DNA from: Campylobacterales bacterium
GTDB taxonomy: Bacteria; Campylobacterota; Campylobacteria; Campylobacterales; Sulfurimonadaceae
Length of the DNA: 63,296 nucleotides
Direction of reading: 5' to 3'
Assembly: GCA_026390135.1 (NCBI GenBank)
Contig: JAPLGN010000037.1
Coordinates: 1 to 63,296 of the forward strand
Part shown: in pieces, positions 8,595 to 18,226 of the stretch
Position numbering within the stretch: the stretch's first letter is position 1
Layout of the letters: every line of letters begins with the position of its first letter
Notes under the pieces: model-generated
Seen by the model: only the letters and a program-made list of their open reading frames with translations
What the model was told of the DNA's origin: nothing
The model's database searches: none
Position numbers and translations under genes: made by a program

Positions 8595-9868
8595 CGATTA
8601 TCCTTTAATGCTTCAGCAATCAATTCGATCGGATTTTTAAAGACAACATCTACATTTGCTTCATGCATCGAGTTATTGATCTGCATTCGGCACGCACTGC
8701 ACTCAGCGGTGACGATTTGAGCACCGGTTTTGGCAATCATGGCAGCTTTAGGACGTCCTGCTGCTTGGGCAAAATGGAAATTTTCCGTCTGCATGGTCAC
8801 ACCGCCAAAGCCGCAACACGCATTGGGATCACTCATCTCGGTGATGGTGTAGTTTTGCGCTACCAGTCGGCGAGGTTCTTGGTAAACACCTTGCATTTTA
8901 CGCGCATGGCACGGGTCATGGTATGTTACCACAGAATCACTGCGCCCCTTTGATGCCAAAATTGCGTTAAGCTCAGTTTTTTGCTCAAGCCACTCTGTTG
9001 CCATAAAGATTTTATTTTTAAGTTTTTTAGCACGTTCTAACCATTCAGGCTGATCGTGAAAAAAGTGTTCATAATCGATTTTAATCATCGCACTGCACGT
9101 TGCTTCCGGGATTATAATCGCTTCAACTTCATCGATAAAACTCTCGAAATACTCGATGTTCTTTTTAGCATTATGATCGACAGTTGCGAAATCACCCGTA
9201 AAATAGGCGGGTGCTCCACAGCAGAGCTGTTTTTTTGGAATAAAGGCATCCACTTCCAAAACTTTCAAAATTTCCAGAAGACCCTTCCCAATTTCGGTAT
9301 AGTTATAATTGGCCAAGCACCCAATAAAGATTGCAACACGGCGCTTACCGCCATTGGGAATATTTTCGGGATAAGAGTTCATAAAAGAAGTTTTTCCCAT
9401 TGATGGCAAAAGACGATCTTTTTTAATGATGGGCAGATTAAAACGAGGCTGCATAGAATTTAGCTCTGCCTTGATCTTAAATCCGCATGTCTGAAATACG
9501 TATCCGAGCTTAAAGAGAATATCCATGGTTGTTCGGTGGCGTAAGAGAAAGAAAAATGCCCGTTTAAACCATGCAATCCCATATTTATCGGCAATATCCG
9601 CACGTACTTGTTCGATAATCATATCCGTAGGAAGTGCTTTAGGGCAAACATCGGTACAGTTAGTACATAAAAAACAGCTCTCAAAAATCGCTTTGGCATT
9701 TAAGTCAAGCTCCAATTGTCCGCGCTGATAAGCACCAAGTAAATCAATAAATCCACGAGGAGAAGTGACTTCGTCGGCATTAACGTTATGAATCGTACAC
9801 ACGGGGATACACTTCCCGCATTTAATACACGCATCCGATGTTTCCGTAAAATTAAAAAGTTCACGCAT
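8591..9868 (-). CDS. Fe-S oxidoreductase with two CCG domains (GlcF/LldE/HdrD-like)
   Basis: A 425-aa electron-transfer protein. Two 4Fe-4S motifs lie at the N terminus (CIKCGKCIPVC at about 15-25, CFLCTNCTDVCP at about 65-76). Two cysteine-rich CCG domains follow (CCGAPAYF about 215, CCGFGG about 345, with CSACR near the end). This architecture occurs in glycolate oxidase GlcF, lactate-utilisation LldE/LutA and heterodisulfide-reductase subunits. No partner flavoprotein is adjacent, so the donor is unknown. It lies 2 bp after hemN and overlaps the HugZ-like gene. An electron-transfer role connected to heme synthesis is possible but unproven. Confidence 0.8.
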   Translation of the reverse strand: MRELFNFTETSDACIKCGKCIPVCTIHNVNADEVTSPRGFIDLLGAYQRGQLELDLNAKAIFESCFLCTNCTDVCPKALPTDMIIEQVRADIADKYGIAWFKRAFFFLLRHRTTMDILFKLGYVFQTCGFKIKAELNSMQPRFNLPIIKKDRLLPSMGKTSFMNSYPENIPNGGKRRVAIFIGCLANYNYTEIGKGLLEILKVLEVDAFIPKKQLCCGAPAYFTGDFATVDHNAKKNIEYFESFIDEVEAIIIPEATCSAMIKIDYEHFFHDQPEWLERAKKLKNKIFMATEWLEQKTELNAILASKGRSDSVVTYHDPCHARKMQGVYQEPRRLVAQNYTITEMSDPNACCGFGGVTMQTENFHFAQAAGRPKAAMIAKTGAQIVTAECSACRMQINNSMHEANVDVVFKNPIELIAEALKDNR

Positions 9869-9870
9869 CC

Positions 9871-11238
9871 TTATACCGTCTTACTAAACGCTTTGTCACT
9901 GCTGGCATGACGCTTCATGTAGGCATCAAACCCCATTGCAATATTTCGAATAAGCAATGTTCCTGTAGGTGAACACTCGATCGATGTTGGCGTAATAGTG
10001 AGAAGATCATCCGCTTCGAATGGCTTCAGTGCTTCTATAGCATCCGCAAAATACTCGGAAAAAGTGACCTTGTATAACGTCTCAAAACGTTTAATGTCAA
10101 GTTTAAAATTACTCATCAACTCCATAATAACGTATTGGCGAATTTGATCATCTGCATTGAGCGCCACGCCGCGCTCATAAGGAAGTTTTCCTGCATCAAT
10201 CGCTTCTTCGTATAATTCCATTTCTTTGAAATTTTGAGCGTAATAATCCATTCCCTCACCAATGCTGGTTAAACCGACACCAATCAAATCAGCTCCGCCT
10301 TTAGTCGTGTAGCCTTGGAAATTACGGTGCAATTCCCCTTTTTCAATTGCTTTAAAGAGTTCATCGGCAGGTTTGGCGAAGTGATCCATCCCGATTAAAC
10401 GATATCCTTTAGAGGTCATATAATCAATCGTATAGCGCATAATGGCAAGTTTTTCTGCAGGGTGTGGCAATGTTGTCTCATCAATTTTACGCATCGTTTT
10501 TTTCAACCACGGAACATGGGCATAATTGAATACGGCAAAACGATCCGGATCAAGAGAAATTGCCAAATCAAGCGTCTTTTTAAATGTTTCCAAACTTTGA
10601 TACGGCAATCCGTAGATGAGATCGACATTAACACTCACCATGTTGTATTTGCGTGCCAATTCCATCGCCACTTTGGTAATGTCATACGGCTGAACACGGT
10701 GAACCGCGATTTGGACTTTTTCATCAAAATCTTGAATCCCAAAACTTACACGATTAAATCCTGCGTCACTCATCACTTTCATCTGCGCTTCATCAATGTG
10801 CCGAGGATCAATCTCGCAACTGATTTCAGCACCATCCGCAAAGTTTTTAAACGTGCTTTTAATTGTCGCAATAATCTGTTCAAGCTGCCGGGCATCAAAA
10901 AATGTTGGCGTGCCTCCTCCAAAATGAAGCTGAATAACACTTCTGTTTACATCAACATGGGTACTCAAAATTTGAAGTTCACGCGTTAAATAATCAATGT
11001 AACGCTCTTTTTTCTCCTCTTTGGACGTAAAAACAACGTTACAGCCGCAAAAATAACAGGCGTTTTTACAAAAGGGAAGATGAAAATAAAGCGACAAAGG
11101 GCGCTTTGGATCTTGTGAATGAAGCTTATCAATGTACTCAGTGTAACCAAACGTATCATTGAATTCGAGCGCGGTTGGGTAGCTCGTATATCGAGGTCCC
11201 GGCTTGGAGTATCGAGTAAATTTATCAAAATCAAGCAT
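9871..11238 (-). CDS. hemN: Oxygen-independent coproporphyrinogen III oxidase
   Basis: Radical-SAM enzyme that decarboxylates coproporphyrinogen III to protoporphyrinogen IX without O2. At 455 aa it has full HemN length. It has the N-terminal YSKPGPRYTSYPTALEF, the radical-SAM cluster motif CKNACYFCGC (about residues 59-68), the HFGGGTPTF glycine motif, and GFNRVSFGIQDF. The C-terminal HemN domain includes QYVIMELMSNF. It is the first gene of a minus-strand unit with the Fe-S oxidoreductase, HugZ-like and possibly lgt genes. Confidence 0.96.
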   Translation of the reverse strand: MLDFDKFTRYSKPGPRYTSYPTALEFNDTFGYTEYIDKLHSQDPKRPLSLYFHLPFCKNACYFCGCNVVFTSKEEKKERYIDYLTRELQILSTHVDVNRSVIQLHFGGGTPTFFDARQLEQIIATIKSTFKNFADGAEISCEIDPRHIDEAQMKVMSDAGFNRVSFGIQDFDEKVQIAVHRVQPYDITKVAMELARKYNMVSVNVDLIYGLPYQSLETFKKTLDLAISLDPDRFAVFNYAHVPWLKKTMRKIDETTLPHPAEKLAIMRYTIDYMTSKGYRLIGMDHFAKPADELFKAIEKGELHRNFQGYTTKGGADLIGVGLTSIGEGMDYYAQNFKEMELYEEAIDAGKLPYERGVALNADDQIRQYVIMELMSNFKLDIKRFETLYKVTFSEYFADAIEALKPFEADDLLTITPTSIECSPTGTLLIRNIAMGFDAYMKRHASSDKAFSKTV

Positions 11239-11400
11239 TATAGTTATCCATTAAAGGGTTTAGTGTCGCGATTATACTCTTTTGGATTGAAACCGCCCTA
11301 AAGCAGTCATATTAGGCATAAAGTTGTTATAATAACAATATCTTATTTTATTTTCGAAATTTGTGATAAAATAATTAAAAAATTATCAAGAAGTGTACAG

Positions 11401-12150
11401 ATGGCTACTACGAAAGTTCTTATTATTGAAGATGATGATGTAACCGCTCTTAATCTCAAGATGTCGCTTGAAAAATTCGGCTACGAGGTTCTTTCATTGG
11501 CCAATGAAGAGGTCAGTGCCCAAAACAAAATAAAAATTTACAATCCTGATATTGTTCTTATTGATATAGGACTTAAGCGACATGATGGAGGGATTGAGGT
11601 TGCCAACTTTATTCGAGATAAAATGCCTCGACCTTTTATCTTTTTAACGGCTCATTCTGACAGTGAGATCCTTGCTAAAGCCAAGCAAACTGAACCTTTT
11701 GGCTATATTGTAAAGCCGTTTGATCCCCTTAACCTTCACACAACCATCCAAATGGCTCTCTACCGTTTTGAAGAAGAGAAAAAACGGCTTGTCAACGCCG
11801 ATATCCTCAAAACAGACAAAGAGCATCTCGAAAAACTTCTTTATGCAAAAAAACTCTCAACTCAACCCATTGTTGAATTTGGAGATGGCTATCGCCATGA
11901 CATCTCTTTGGGGGAAACTTTTTACAAAGATCAAAAAATCAAGCTCACCAAAAAAGAGAATGCTTTTATCCATCTTTTAATAGCGCAATTAGGAAGTGTT
12001 GTCGATTTTGCACAAGCAACGGATTACGTTTGGGGAGAAGAGGGAGCGAGCGACAATAGCGTTCGAACTCTTGTCTGGCGCTTACGAAATAAGCTTCCAA
12101 CAGATGTTATCAAAAATGCGTCTGGAATCGGTTATTATCTCGAAGAATAA
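11401..12150 (+). CDS. Response regulator, receiver plus winged helix
   Basis: A 249-aa regulator. The receiver (about 5-125) has all key residues: IIEDDD acidic pocket, Asp55 in VLIDIGLK, Thr in FLTAHSD and Lys in YIVKPFDP. A winged-helix output (about 160-248) has KLTKKENAFIHLL, NSVRTLVWRLRNKLP and a terminal GIGYYLEE. It converges with, and overlaps by 16 bp, the hybrid kinase gene on the other strand, which is its plausible partner. A paralog with a broken receiver lies at 53822-54577. Confidence 0.88.
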   Translation: MATTKVLIIEDDDVTALNLKMSLEKFGYEVLSLANEEVSAQNKIKIYNPDIVLIDIGLKRHDGGIEVANFIRDKMPRPFIFLTAHSDSEILAKAKQTEPFGYIVKPFDPLNLHTTIQMALYRFEEEKKRLVNADILKTDKEHLEKLLYAKKLSTQPIVEFGDGYRHDISLGETFYKDQKIKLTKKENAFIHLLIAQLGSVVDFAQATDYVWGEEGASDNSVRTLVWRLRNKLPTDVIKNASGIGYYLEE

Positions 12151-14063
12151 AGTTTTTCATATTCGTCTTCAAGAGTACTGTACGCCTCATTAAAATCAAA
12201 CAACTCACTATTACGCAGCGCTGTATCTTCCAAAAGTGCTGCACGGTGCGAAAATTCTTCAAATCTAAAATTAGCACTAGATCCCTTCATAGTATGAGCG
12301 ATACGAGCAATCTCTTCATAATTGGATTGCTGGATATTCTTTTTTAGCTCTATCAATAATTTAGCCATATTTTTGTGAAATAAATCCAATAATTGGCGAA
12401 TCTGATCACCAGAGAGCATTAGTACTTTCTCAAGACGTTTCATCTCGTCTGATATGCCATTTTCGCACAAACCAATACTGTCTCGGTGAACTGCTTCACT
12501 TTTTTTTAAATACTTTTCCAACAAAATTTCTATATCTCTGCTTCCAAATGGTTTGCCAACAAAAGCATCATATCCCCACTGTATCGCCTTTTCTCGTGAA
12601 CCTTTAAGCACATTAGCACTCAATTCAACAATCGGCGTCGAGGGGAGCTGATGCAAGCTCTCATACTTTCGAATTTTAGAAACCGTTTCATGCCCATTCA
12701 TAATGGGCATTTGTTCATCCATAAAGATCAGATCATATCGGTTAATAGATGCATATTTGAATGCTTCTTGACCATTTGGAACCACAGTTACTTCCAGACC
12801 ATAACGCTCCAAAGTGATTCGAATAAGCTCTTGATTTGCTTCATTATCTTCAGCAACTAAAACTTTTCCGATAAAAAATTCACTATTACTTGGTAGTCTT
12901 TTTACTTCACAAAACTCTTCAGGAGGGAATTCAACCGCAAGGGTAACCACAAAAAGTGTTCCCCAGCCAACATTCGATTCTAATGTGATTTTTCCACCCA
13001 TCTGAAGCGCGAGCTGTTTACAAATTGAAAGCCCCAATCCGCTCCCGCCTCCGCCAAATTTCATTCCCTCGGCAGCTTGATAGAAGGGATCAAAAATACG
13101 CGGTTGATCTTTTACATCAATTCCCGTTCCGTAATCACGAACACAGATCACAAGCGTTGAGTCGGTACGATTAACGTCAACACTCACATCTATTGAAGAC
13201 TTAGGAGGACTAAACTTAATTGCATTACTCAAGAGGTTTCCAAGTATTTGCTGTATTCTAAAAGAATCTGCACGAATGCAATGTGGAATTTGCGGATTGA
13301 TTGAGTAGAGAATAGAAATTGATTTCACATTGGCGCTGGGAATAAAAAGTTCCAAAGTATTGCTAATTTCATCGTGGATATTAAAAGGATGGGGATCAAT
13401 TGCAAATTCCCCACTTCGCAGTTTGCTAAAGTCAAGAATATCGTTGATAATATGGAGTAGATTTTCACCGCTTTGCGCAATAATATCAAGATATTTTTCT
13501 ATACGCTCACCTAAATTTTCACCTTTCAATAAATTAACAAATCCTAAAATAGCATTCAGAGGAGTTCGTATTTCGTGTGATATGTTGGAAAGAAAATATT
13601 CTTTTGCTTTATTCGCTTCAATAGCTTCTTGCTCTTTTTGGTAAATTGTATCGGTGTAGAGCGTCAAAACACCGGCAAAATTCATATCAAAAAGATAACT
13701 AACAGCTTCAAATAAATTTTGCGAATTGATGTCTAAGGAATAGGTAGCATTGATAACCGAGCGTTTAAAATAGCTGCACAAAATAAACAGCTCATCTGCC
13801 CGAATCTCTTGATTTTTGAGATAAGCAATAAACTCTTTCATAACCGGACATTGCCCAAGCTCCATATTTCCAGCAACAACCCCCATAAAGTAATCAAAAA
13901 CGGCACTTGCATAATAAGCTTTAAACCATTCAGGATTTATTGAATGCTTATCTAAAATAAAAGAACACTGCTGCTGCGAAATCCACTCGTTTAAAATGGT
14001 CTCTTTTGCATCGACAAGGGCCTCTTTCGCGTGATAAAGCTGCGTAAAATTGGGAAAATCCAT
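12135..14063 (-). CDS. Hybrid sensor histidine kinase (HisKA-HATPase-REC-HPt)
   Basis: A 642-aa soluble phosphorelay kinase without TM segments. Residues 1-140 form an unassigned helical sensor region that might be globin-like, but I see no decisive heme motif. HisKA has NISHEIRTPLNAI (about 160). The HATPase has NLLSNAIKFSPP and GGGGSGLGLSI. The receiver (about 400-515) has KVLVAEDNEAN and Asp in LIFMDEQMPIMNG. The C-terminal HPt carries IAHTMKGSSANF. Its 3' end overlaps the convergent response regulator gene by 16 bp. That regulator has an intact receiver and is a likely output. Confidence 0.9.
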   Translation of the reverse strand: MDFPNFTQLYHAKEALVDAKETILNEWISQQQCSFILDKHSINPEWFKAYYASAVFDYFMGVVAGNMELGQCPVMKEFIAYLKNQEIRADELFILCSYFKRSVINATYSLDINSQNLFEAVSYLFDMNFAGVLTLYTDTIYQKEQEAIEANKAKEYFLSNISHEIRTPLNAILGFVNLLKGENLGERIEKYLDIIAQSGENLLHIINDILDFSKLRSGEFAIDPHPFNIHDEISNTLELFIPSANVKSISILYSINPQIPHCIRADSFRIQQILGNLLSNAIKFSPPKSSIDVSVDVNRTDSTLVICVRDYGTGIDVKDQPRIFDPFYQAAEGMKFGGGGSGLGLSICKQLALQMGGKITLESNVGWGTLFVVTLAVEFPPEEFCEVKRLPSNSEFFIGKVLVAEDNEANQELIRITLERYGLEVTVVPNGQEAFKYASINRYDLIFMDEQMPIMNGHETVSKIRKYESLHQLPSTPIVELSANVLKGSREKAIQWGYDAFVGKPFGSRDIEILLEKYLKKSEAVHRDSIGLCENGISDEMKRLEKVLMLSGDQIRQLLDLFHKNMAKLLIELKKNIQQSNYEEIARIAHTMKGSSANFRFEEFSHRAALLEDTALRNSELFDFNEAYSTLEDEYEKLYSSR

Positions 14064-14098
14064 AAAACTCTACCTCGATGCTATTGATTTACCGTTGT

Positions 14099-14905
14099 TT
14101 AAGGTGCCACCCAGAGAAAAACACCCAGAGCCACCACTGCCAGCTGCCCCATTAAAAGTGCAAGTGTACCAATAATATTCCCCGTTTGGCAACTGGTACA
14201 CTGCTTATATTGCTGTGATTCATACTGTGCATAGAAAAAATAGCCAATCATCAAAAGCAATGCCCCAACAATAAGATATTTATCCATTAAATATGTCCAC
14301 TCCTGTATCTGCCCAGAAGCGAAAAATGGAACTAAAAAAGTTGCAGCAATTCCAAGGATAAGGTATCGTGCCCCTCGTTTAAAATAGTCTCGATAAAAAA
14401 TCGTGGGGCATGATCCTCCATCTTTTACCAATCCAAATTCAAGGTGATCGTGAATACGCTGCTTCATATCACGGTCTACTCGGTCTACAAAAGTACTTCC
14501 AAAACAATAATCAAAATGTTGCTGAAAAATACGCGCAGCTTCTCCCTCTAAATCGCGATAACACGGAGTGGCATTTTCATCTTCATAGACAACCGTTACT
14601 TTATCATACCGATCAACATCTGCACTGATACCCGGATAATAAATACTTCGTTCTGTCTGTGTTTGAACGTCAGAATGCTTGATAAGACGAGCGTTGATGT
14701 AAGGAATATAGTTTTCCCCTTCTTTAATGACGATAATGCTTTGCTGGATACCGATTAAAATCGCACTGAGGGCATCCAAATCGTTCGCTATCATCGTATC
14801 ACGTATATCGGTGATCCATTGAGTGAGTTCATCATTAAAGAAACGGACATTCGCTGATATAAGACGGATTGCAGGATTAGGATATTGAATAAGAGGCTGA
14901 ATCAT
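14099..14905 (-). CDS. Peptide-deformylase-like protein with lost active site, fused to a membrane domain
   Basis: A 268-aa protein. Residues 1-175 follow the peptide deformylase fold closely (PNPAIRLISANVRFF, then NDELTQWITDIRDTM, YIPYINARLI, YYPGI and FVDRV), but the catalytic residues are gone. The EGCLS motif is ERSIY (Cys to Ser) and the HEIDH motif is QHFDY (His to Gln, Glu to His, His to Tyr). Residues about 178-268 add roughly three TM helices, with a CTSC pair between the second and third. It therefore cannot be a normal metal-dependent deformylase. A ligand-binding or structural role at the membrane is inferred. It lies upstream of the hybrid kinase gene on the same strand (35 bp gap). 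Confidence 0.65.
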   Translation of the reverse strand: MIQPLIQYPNPAIRLISANVRFFNDELTQWITDIRDTMIANDLDALSAILIGIQQSIIVIKEGENYIPYINARLIKHSDVQTQTERSIYYPGISADVDRYDKVTVVYEDENATPCYRDLEGEAARIFQQHFDYCFGSTFVDRVDRDMKQRIHDHLEFGLVKDGGSCPTIFYRDYFKRGARYLILGIAATFLVPFFASGQIQEWTYLMDKYLIVGALLLMIGYFFYAQYESQQYKQCTSCQTGNIIGTLALLMGQLAVVALGVFLWVAP

Positions 14906-14960
14906 TAGAGGATACTTTAAGGGGAAAGTTAGAGAACCAAAAAGGTTCTTCTAAAAAGTG

Positions 14961-15128
14961 TTAGTGACTTTTACTCACAACTATAATCATCTTAAGATTG
15001 ATGATAACGAAACGGATAAACTGCCAAATCTTGCATGTACGCATAGCTCGAGCAAATTTTCCTGGAATCATTGCATTATTGAATTTATTGTTTTTTGCAA
15101 AATTAAATTCTTCAGGTTTTACTGCCAT
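14961..15128 (-). CDS. Small protein of 55 aa downstream of sqr
   Basis: A short reading frame beginning MAVKPEEFNFAKNN, with a strong Shine-Dalgarno (AAGGAG, 6 nt before ATG). It starts 33 bp after the sqr stop on the same strand. The second half (about 34-51, WQFIRFVIINLKMIIVV) is hydrophobic and basic and could be a membrane-associated helix. The N-terminal half is polar and Asn/Lys-rich. I recognise no family. The RBS and the operon position support translation; the function is unknown, perhaps membrane attachment or assembly of the quinone reductase. Confidence 0.6.
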   Translation of the reverse strand: MAVKPEEFNFAKNNKFNNAMIPGKFARAMRTCKIWQFIRFVIINLKMIIVVSKSH

Positions 15129-15161
15129 AATTATCTCCTTAATATTTTTAAAATAGATGGT

Positions 15162-16631
15162 TTATTCTGGAATTACTTTCCAGAACGGTTTTAGCTTCGC
15201 TTTGTACATAAACAAATAGTGAAGAATATGTTTGATCCAGTGACCAGCCAAACCAATTTCACCAAAGGTATAATCCGTATCGCGACCCGTTCCAGGATAT
15301 TTTTCAAAGTCAGGAACAACAGGGAAAACGGTCATTGCAGCCGCTTGTCCGTCTAACCAGCCTTTACCTGCTGATGCAACACATGCCGCACCCATTTCTG
15401 CCATAGATGCTTCATGTAAATGAGCGCTCTCTCCATTTTTAATCAAATCACAAACACTGTGAGCAACTGCCTTACCGATAATACCACTTGGCATACCTGT
15501 ACGTGGAGGAGTTGGATTAATCACAGTACCGTTTGGTGATTTTGCAGGTTTAGAGATGATGTGCGGAGGTGCAAATGCGATTCCCGCTGCAAAAAGATTT
15601 TTATAGGTAGGATTTTGATAAGTACGAGGCCAATCTGATGCTTTCCACTCTTCGTATGGTTTAGGAGTATAATTCGCATCGACTTTCATAAAGCCGTTTG
15701 GAGCAAATACCGTATCGGTAATATCATCACCTGCTTTGTTATATGCTTTAAGACCAACACCCGCAAATGGTGGAATCAACATTGAAAAGTCAAACGTCTC
15801 TTCGCCCATAGTACCGTCAAGAAGTTCGTATGAAACTTTCCCTTTTTCAACTTTGTTAACGTGCGCCCCGGTAATATAATCGACACCGCGCTCAGCGAAT
15901 AATGACTCAGTAAAAATACGTGAACTTACAACGTAACCGCCCACTTTCATGTGCAATCCGCCCATACCGAAGTCGCCTAGGAATGCTTCATTTGAAATCC
16001 ATTTGATATCAGCCATATCGCGGACACCGGCTTTCTTAAGCTCATGTTCAATGTTGAAGATGTATTCGAACGCTGCACCCTGACACGTACACATGCCGTG
16101 ACCAGTACCGATGAGGAATTTTTGAGTTTCCCCTTTTTTCATTTTTTCGATGCACTTCATAAGTTCATGCGATGCATGCTCTGCGTGATCTGCTGTACAT
16201 ACTGAAACAGTGTGCTCACCCAATGACGAACCTTCACCCAATCCCGGAGTTGCTCCAAAATTCAGTTTTGGTCCTGTTGCATTAATAAGGTAGTCATACG
16301 TTACTTCTTCGCTTTTACCCGCTTTGCCTTGACCTGTGTACTCAATCGTCACAAACGGCTTGTCACCTGAAGCATTTCCCTCAGGATTAAGGCTTACTGC
16401 CTTGGCTTGTTTATACGTAATCCCTGCTTTTTTGTAAACAGGGTCAAGATCAAAAGTGACCTCTTCTTTAGACATTTGACCGACGCCAACCCAAATATTT
16501 GAAGGAATCCAATTCCATTTTGCGTTTGGAGTAACCACGACTACTTCATGATCACTTCCAAGCCAATCTGCTGCGAATGTTGCTGCTGTGTGTCCAGCGA
16601 CACCGCCGCCTAAAACAACTAATCTTGCCAT
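15162..16631 (-). CDS. sqr: Sulfide:quinone oxidoreductase
   Basis: Membrane-attached flavoprotein that oxidises sulfide to sulfur/polysulfide and reduces quinone. The 489-aa protein has an N-terminal FAD-binding Rossmann motif (VVLGGGVAGHTAA), a second dinucleotide region (INATGPKLNF), and the Cys clusters SVCTAD and GMCTCQG that would host the redox cysteines. FAAGIAFAPPH is the conserved FAD-ribityl region. The C terminus (HWIKHILHYLFMYKAKLKPFW) is amphipathic and suited to membrane docking. It is longer than type I SQRs (about 430 aa). I do not assign a subtype. A 55-aa gene follows, and the divergent SQR-like gene starts 375 bp away. Confidence 0.85.
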   Translation of the reverse strand: MARLVVLGGGVAGHTAATFAADWLGSDHEVVVVTPNAKWNWIPSNIWVGVGQMSKEEVTFDLDPVYKKAGITYKQAKAVSLNPEGNASGDKPFVTIEYTGQGKAGKSEEVTYDYLINATGPKLNFGATPGLGEGSSLGEHTVSVCTADHAEHASHELMKCIEKMKKGETQKFLIGTGHGMCTCQGAAFEYIFNIEHELKKAGVRDMADIKWISNEAFLGDFGMGGLHMKVGGYVVSSRIFTESLFAERGVDYITGAHVNKVEKGKVSYELLDGTMGEETFDFSMLIPPFAGVGLKAYNKAGDDITDTVFAPNGFMKVDANYTPKPYEEWKASDWPRTYQNPTYKNLFAAGIAFAPPHIISKPAKSPNGTVINPTPPRTGMPSGIIGKAVAHSVCDLIKNGESAHLHEASMAEMGAACVASAGKGWLDGQAAAMTVFPVVPDFEKYPGTGRDTDYTFGEIGLAGHWIKHILHYLFMYKAKLKPFWKVIPE

Positions 16632-17006
16632 ACTTTCTCCCTACCTATTACTCAAATTCCATAAAAGACGATTATAATCCTATTACGTCACAATGCTATC
16701 ACATCCTTAATTTAATCCTTATAATTTAGACTATAATTTTAATTACAACAATGAATGTTACTTTTTTTCCCAATATCTTTTAAAAAATTTATACTCTTTT
16801 CGTCTCTATGTCAGTTTATTTATAAATTATAATTAAATACTATTTCACATAATAATTCAGTATTATACTTTTTTATAATCTTTTAATTAACTTTATATTA
16901 TTTTTATCTAGTAATTGTTATCATTAACCATTGGCTAGAATGCATCTAAGTTGCTTGTTATATCAATTAATTCTCAATAGCAGTTATGATTACAAAAGGT
17001 ATTATT
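16632..17006. promoter_or_regulatory. AT-rich divergent promoter region between two SQR-type genes
   Basis: A 375-bp stretch without a convincing gene, strongly AT-rich. It separates sqr (minus) and the SQR-like gene (plus), so it must hold both promoters. Several TATAAT-like hexamers occur (for example near 16717 and 16826). I could not pick out a convincing palindromic operator. For the plus gene an AAAGG lies 7 nt before the ATG at 17007. Confidence 0.5.
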
Positions 17007-18182
17007 ATGTCATCTAAAGAAGTCGTCATCATTGGCGGAGGTATAGCGGGCGTCGAAGCGGCAATTTTTTACCGTAAAGAGGGATTTGATGTCGAACTGA
17101 TCAGTGATCGGGACTATCTGTATAACTTTCCTATCTCGATTTGGATTCCTGTGGGTATAAACACCTTCGATGATGTTGCTTTACCCCTAAATAAATTTGC
17201 AGAACGTCACAATTTTATCCTTACAATTGATCGCGTCATTGCTATCGATGCTCTCACAAAAACTATAACGCTTGAAAAAGAGGGTGAGTACCACGTCAAT
17301 CACCTCGTTATAGCACTGGGTTCGGGTAAAATGAAGCATGAAGGACTTGAGCATACTCTCTCCATTTGTGGTGCACCGGAACAATCACTGCTGCTCAAAA
17401 AAAGAATTGACGCCTTAATCAAAAAAGGATCTGGAAAAATCGCATTCGGATTTGGCGGTAATCCAAATGACCCAAGTGGTGTACGGGGCGGTCCTGGATT
17501 TGAGCTCTTTTTTAACCTTCATCATAAACTCAAAAAACTGGGAATTCGCGATAATTTCGAGATGACATTTTTCGCCCCAATGCCCTCTCCCGGTGCACGA
17601 ATGGGGGAAAAAGCGCTCAAGCTCATGGCGATGATGTTCAAAAAAAATAACTTTGGCGAACGTTATGGCAAAAAAATTACCCGTTTTGAGTCAGATAAAG
17701 TTATTTTCGAAGACGGAAGCACTCTTGCGAGTGATTTAACGATGTTTATCCCCGCTGGAAACGGACAGCAGCTCATCAAAGAGAGCAATCTTCCCCTTAA
17801 CGATGCCGACTTTATCCGTATTAATGATTTTTGTGAAATTGAAGGAGTTAAGGGCTGGTATGCCATTGGTGATGCTGCCGCACTTGAAGGTCCCCACTGG
17901 AAAGCCAAACAAGGTCACATCGCCGAAGTAATGGCCCGCAATGCCGCCCACAACAGTGCCTTAGCGTTTGGACTAAAAACGGGAGAAAAAAAAGGATACA
18001 AAAATCACCTCAATATCCTCTGCGTAATGGATATGGGTAACGGTGCAGGATTTGTCTACCGTGACGATAAAAAAGCATACCTCATTCCTATGCCCATTAT
18101 CGGACATTGGATGAAAATCGGATGGGGCTGGTATTACAAAATGTCAAAAATTGGTTATATCCCTCGTATTCCGGGGATGTAA
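17007..18182 (+). CDS. SQR-like FAD-dependent oxidoreductase
   Basis: A 391-aa flavoprotein of the sulfide:quinone reductase / flavocytochrome c flavoprotein group. The FAD motif VIIGGGIAGVEAA is near the N terminus, LVIALGSGKM is the second nucleotide motif, and GWYAIGDAAAL the ribityl-binding segment. Cys residues occur in SICGAP, DFCEI and NILCVMD, so three cysteines are present as in SQRs. The C terminus (IIGHWMKIGWGWYYKMSKIGY) is an aromatic amphipathic membrane anchor. I chose the ATG at 17007 over 16986 because AAAGG precedes it at ideal spacing. It is divergent from sqr and followed by a 63-aa gene. Confidence 0.78.
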   Translation: MSSKEVVIIGGGIAGVEAAIFYRKEGFDVELISDRDYLYNFPISIWIPVGINTFDDVALPLNKFAERHNFILTIDRVIAIDALTKTITLEKEGEYHVNHLVIALGSGKMKHEGLEHTLSICGAPEQSLLLKKRIDALIKKGSGKIAFGFGGNPNDPSGVRGGPGFELFFNLHHKLKKLGIRDNFEMTFFAPMPSPGARMGEKALKLMAMMFKKNNFGERYGKKITRFESDKVIFEDGSTLASDLTMFIPAGNGQQLIKESNLPLNDADFIRINDFCEIEGVKGWYAIGDAAALEGPHWKAKQGHIAEVMARNAAHNSALAFGLKTGEKKGYKNHLNILCVMDMGNGAGFVYRDDKKAYLIPMPIIGHWMKIGWGWYYKMSKIGYIPRIPGM

Positions 18183-18226
18183 TACTTCTATCAATCTAAA
18201 CTATCACATCATTAAGGAAATACGCT

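Noticed and set aside
12135-12556. Globin-coupled sensor in the hybrid kinase N terminus
   Set aside because: The region is helical, but I could not point to a heme-binding histidine pattern.
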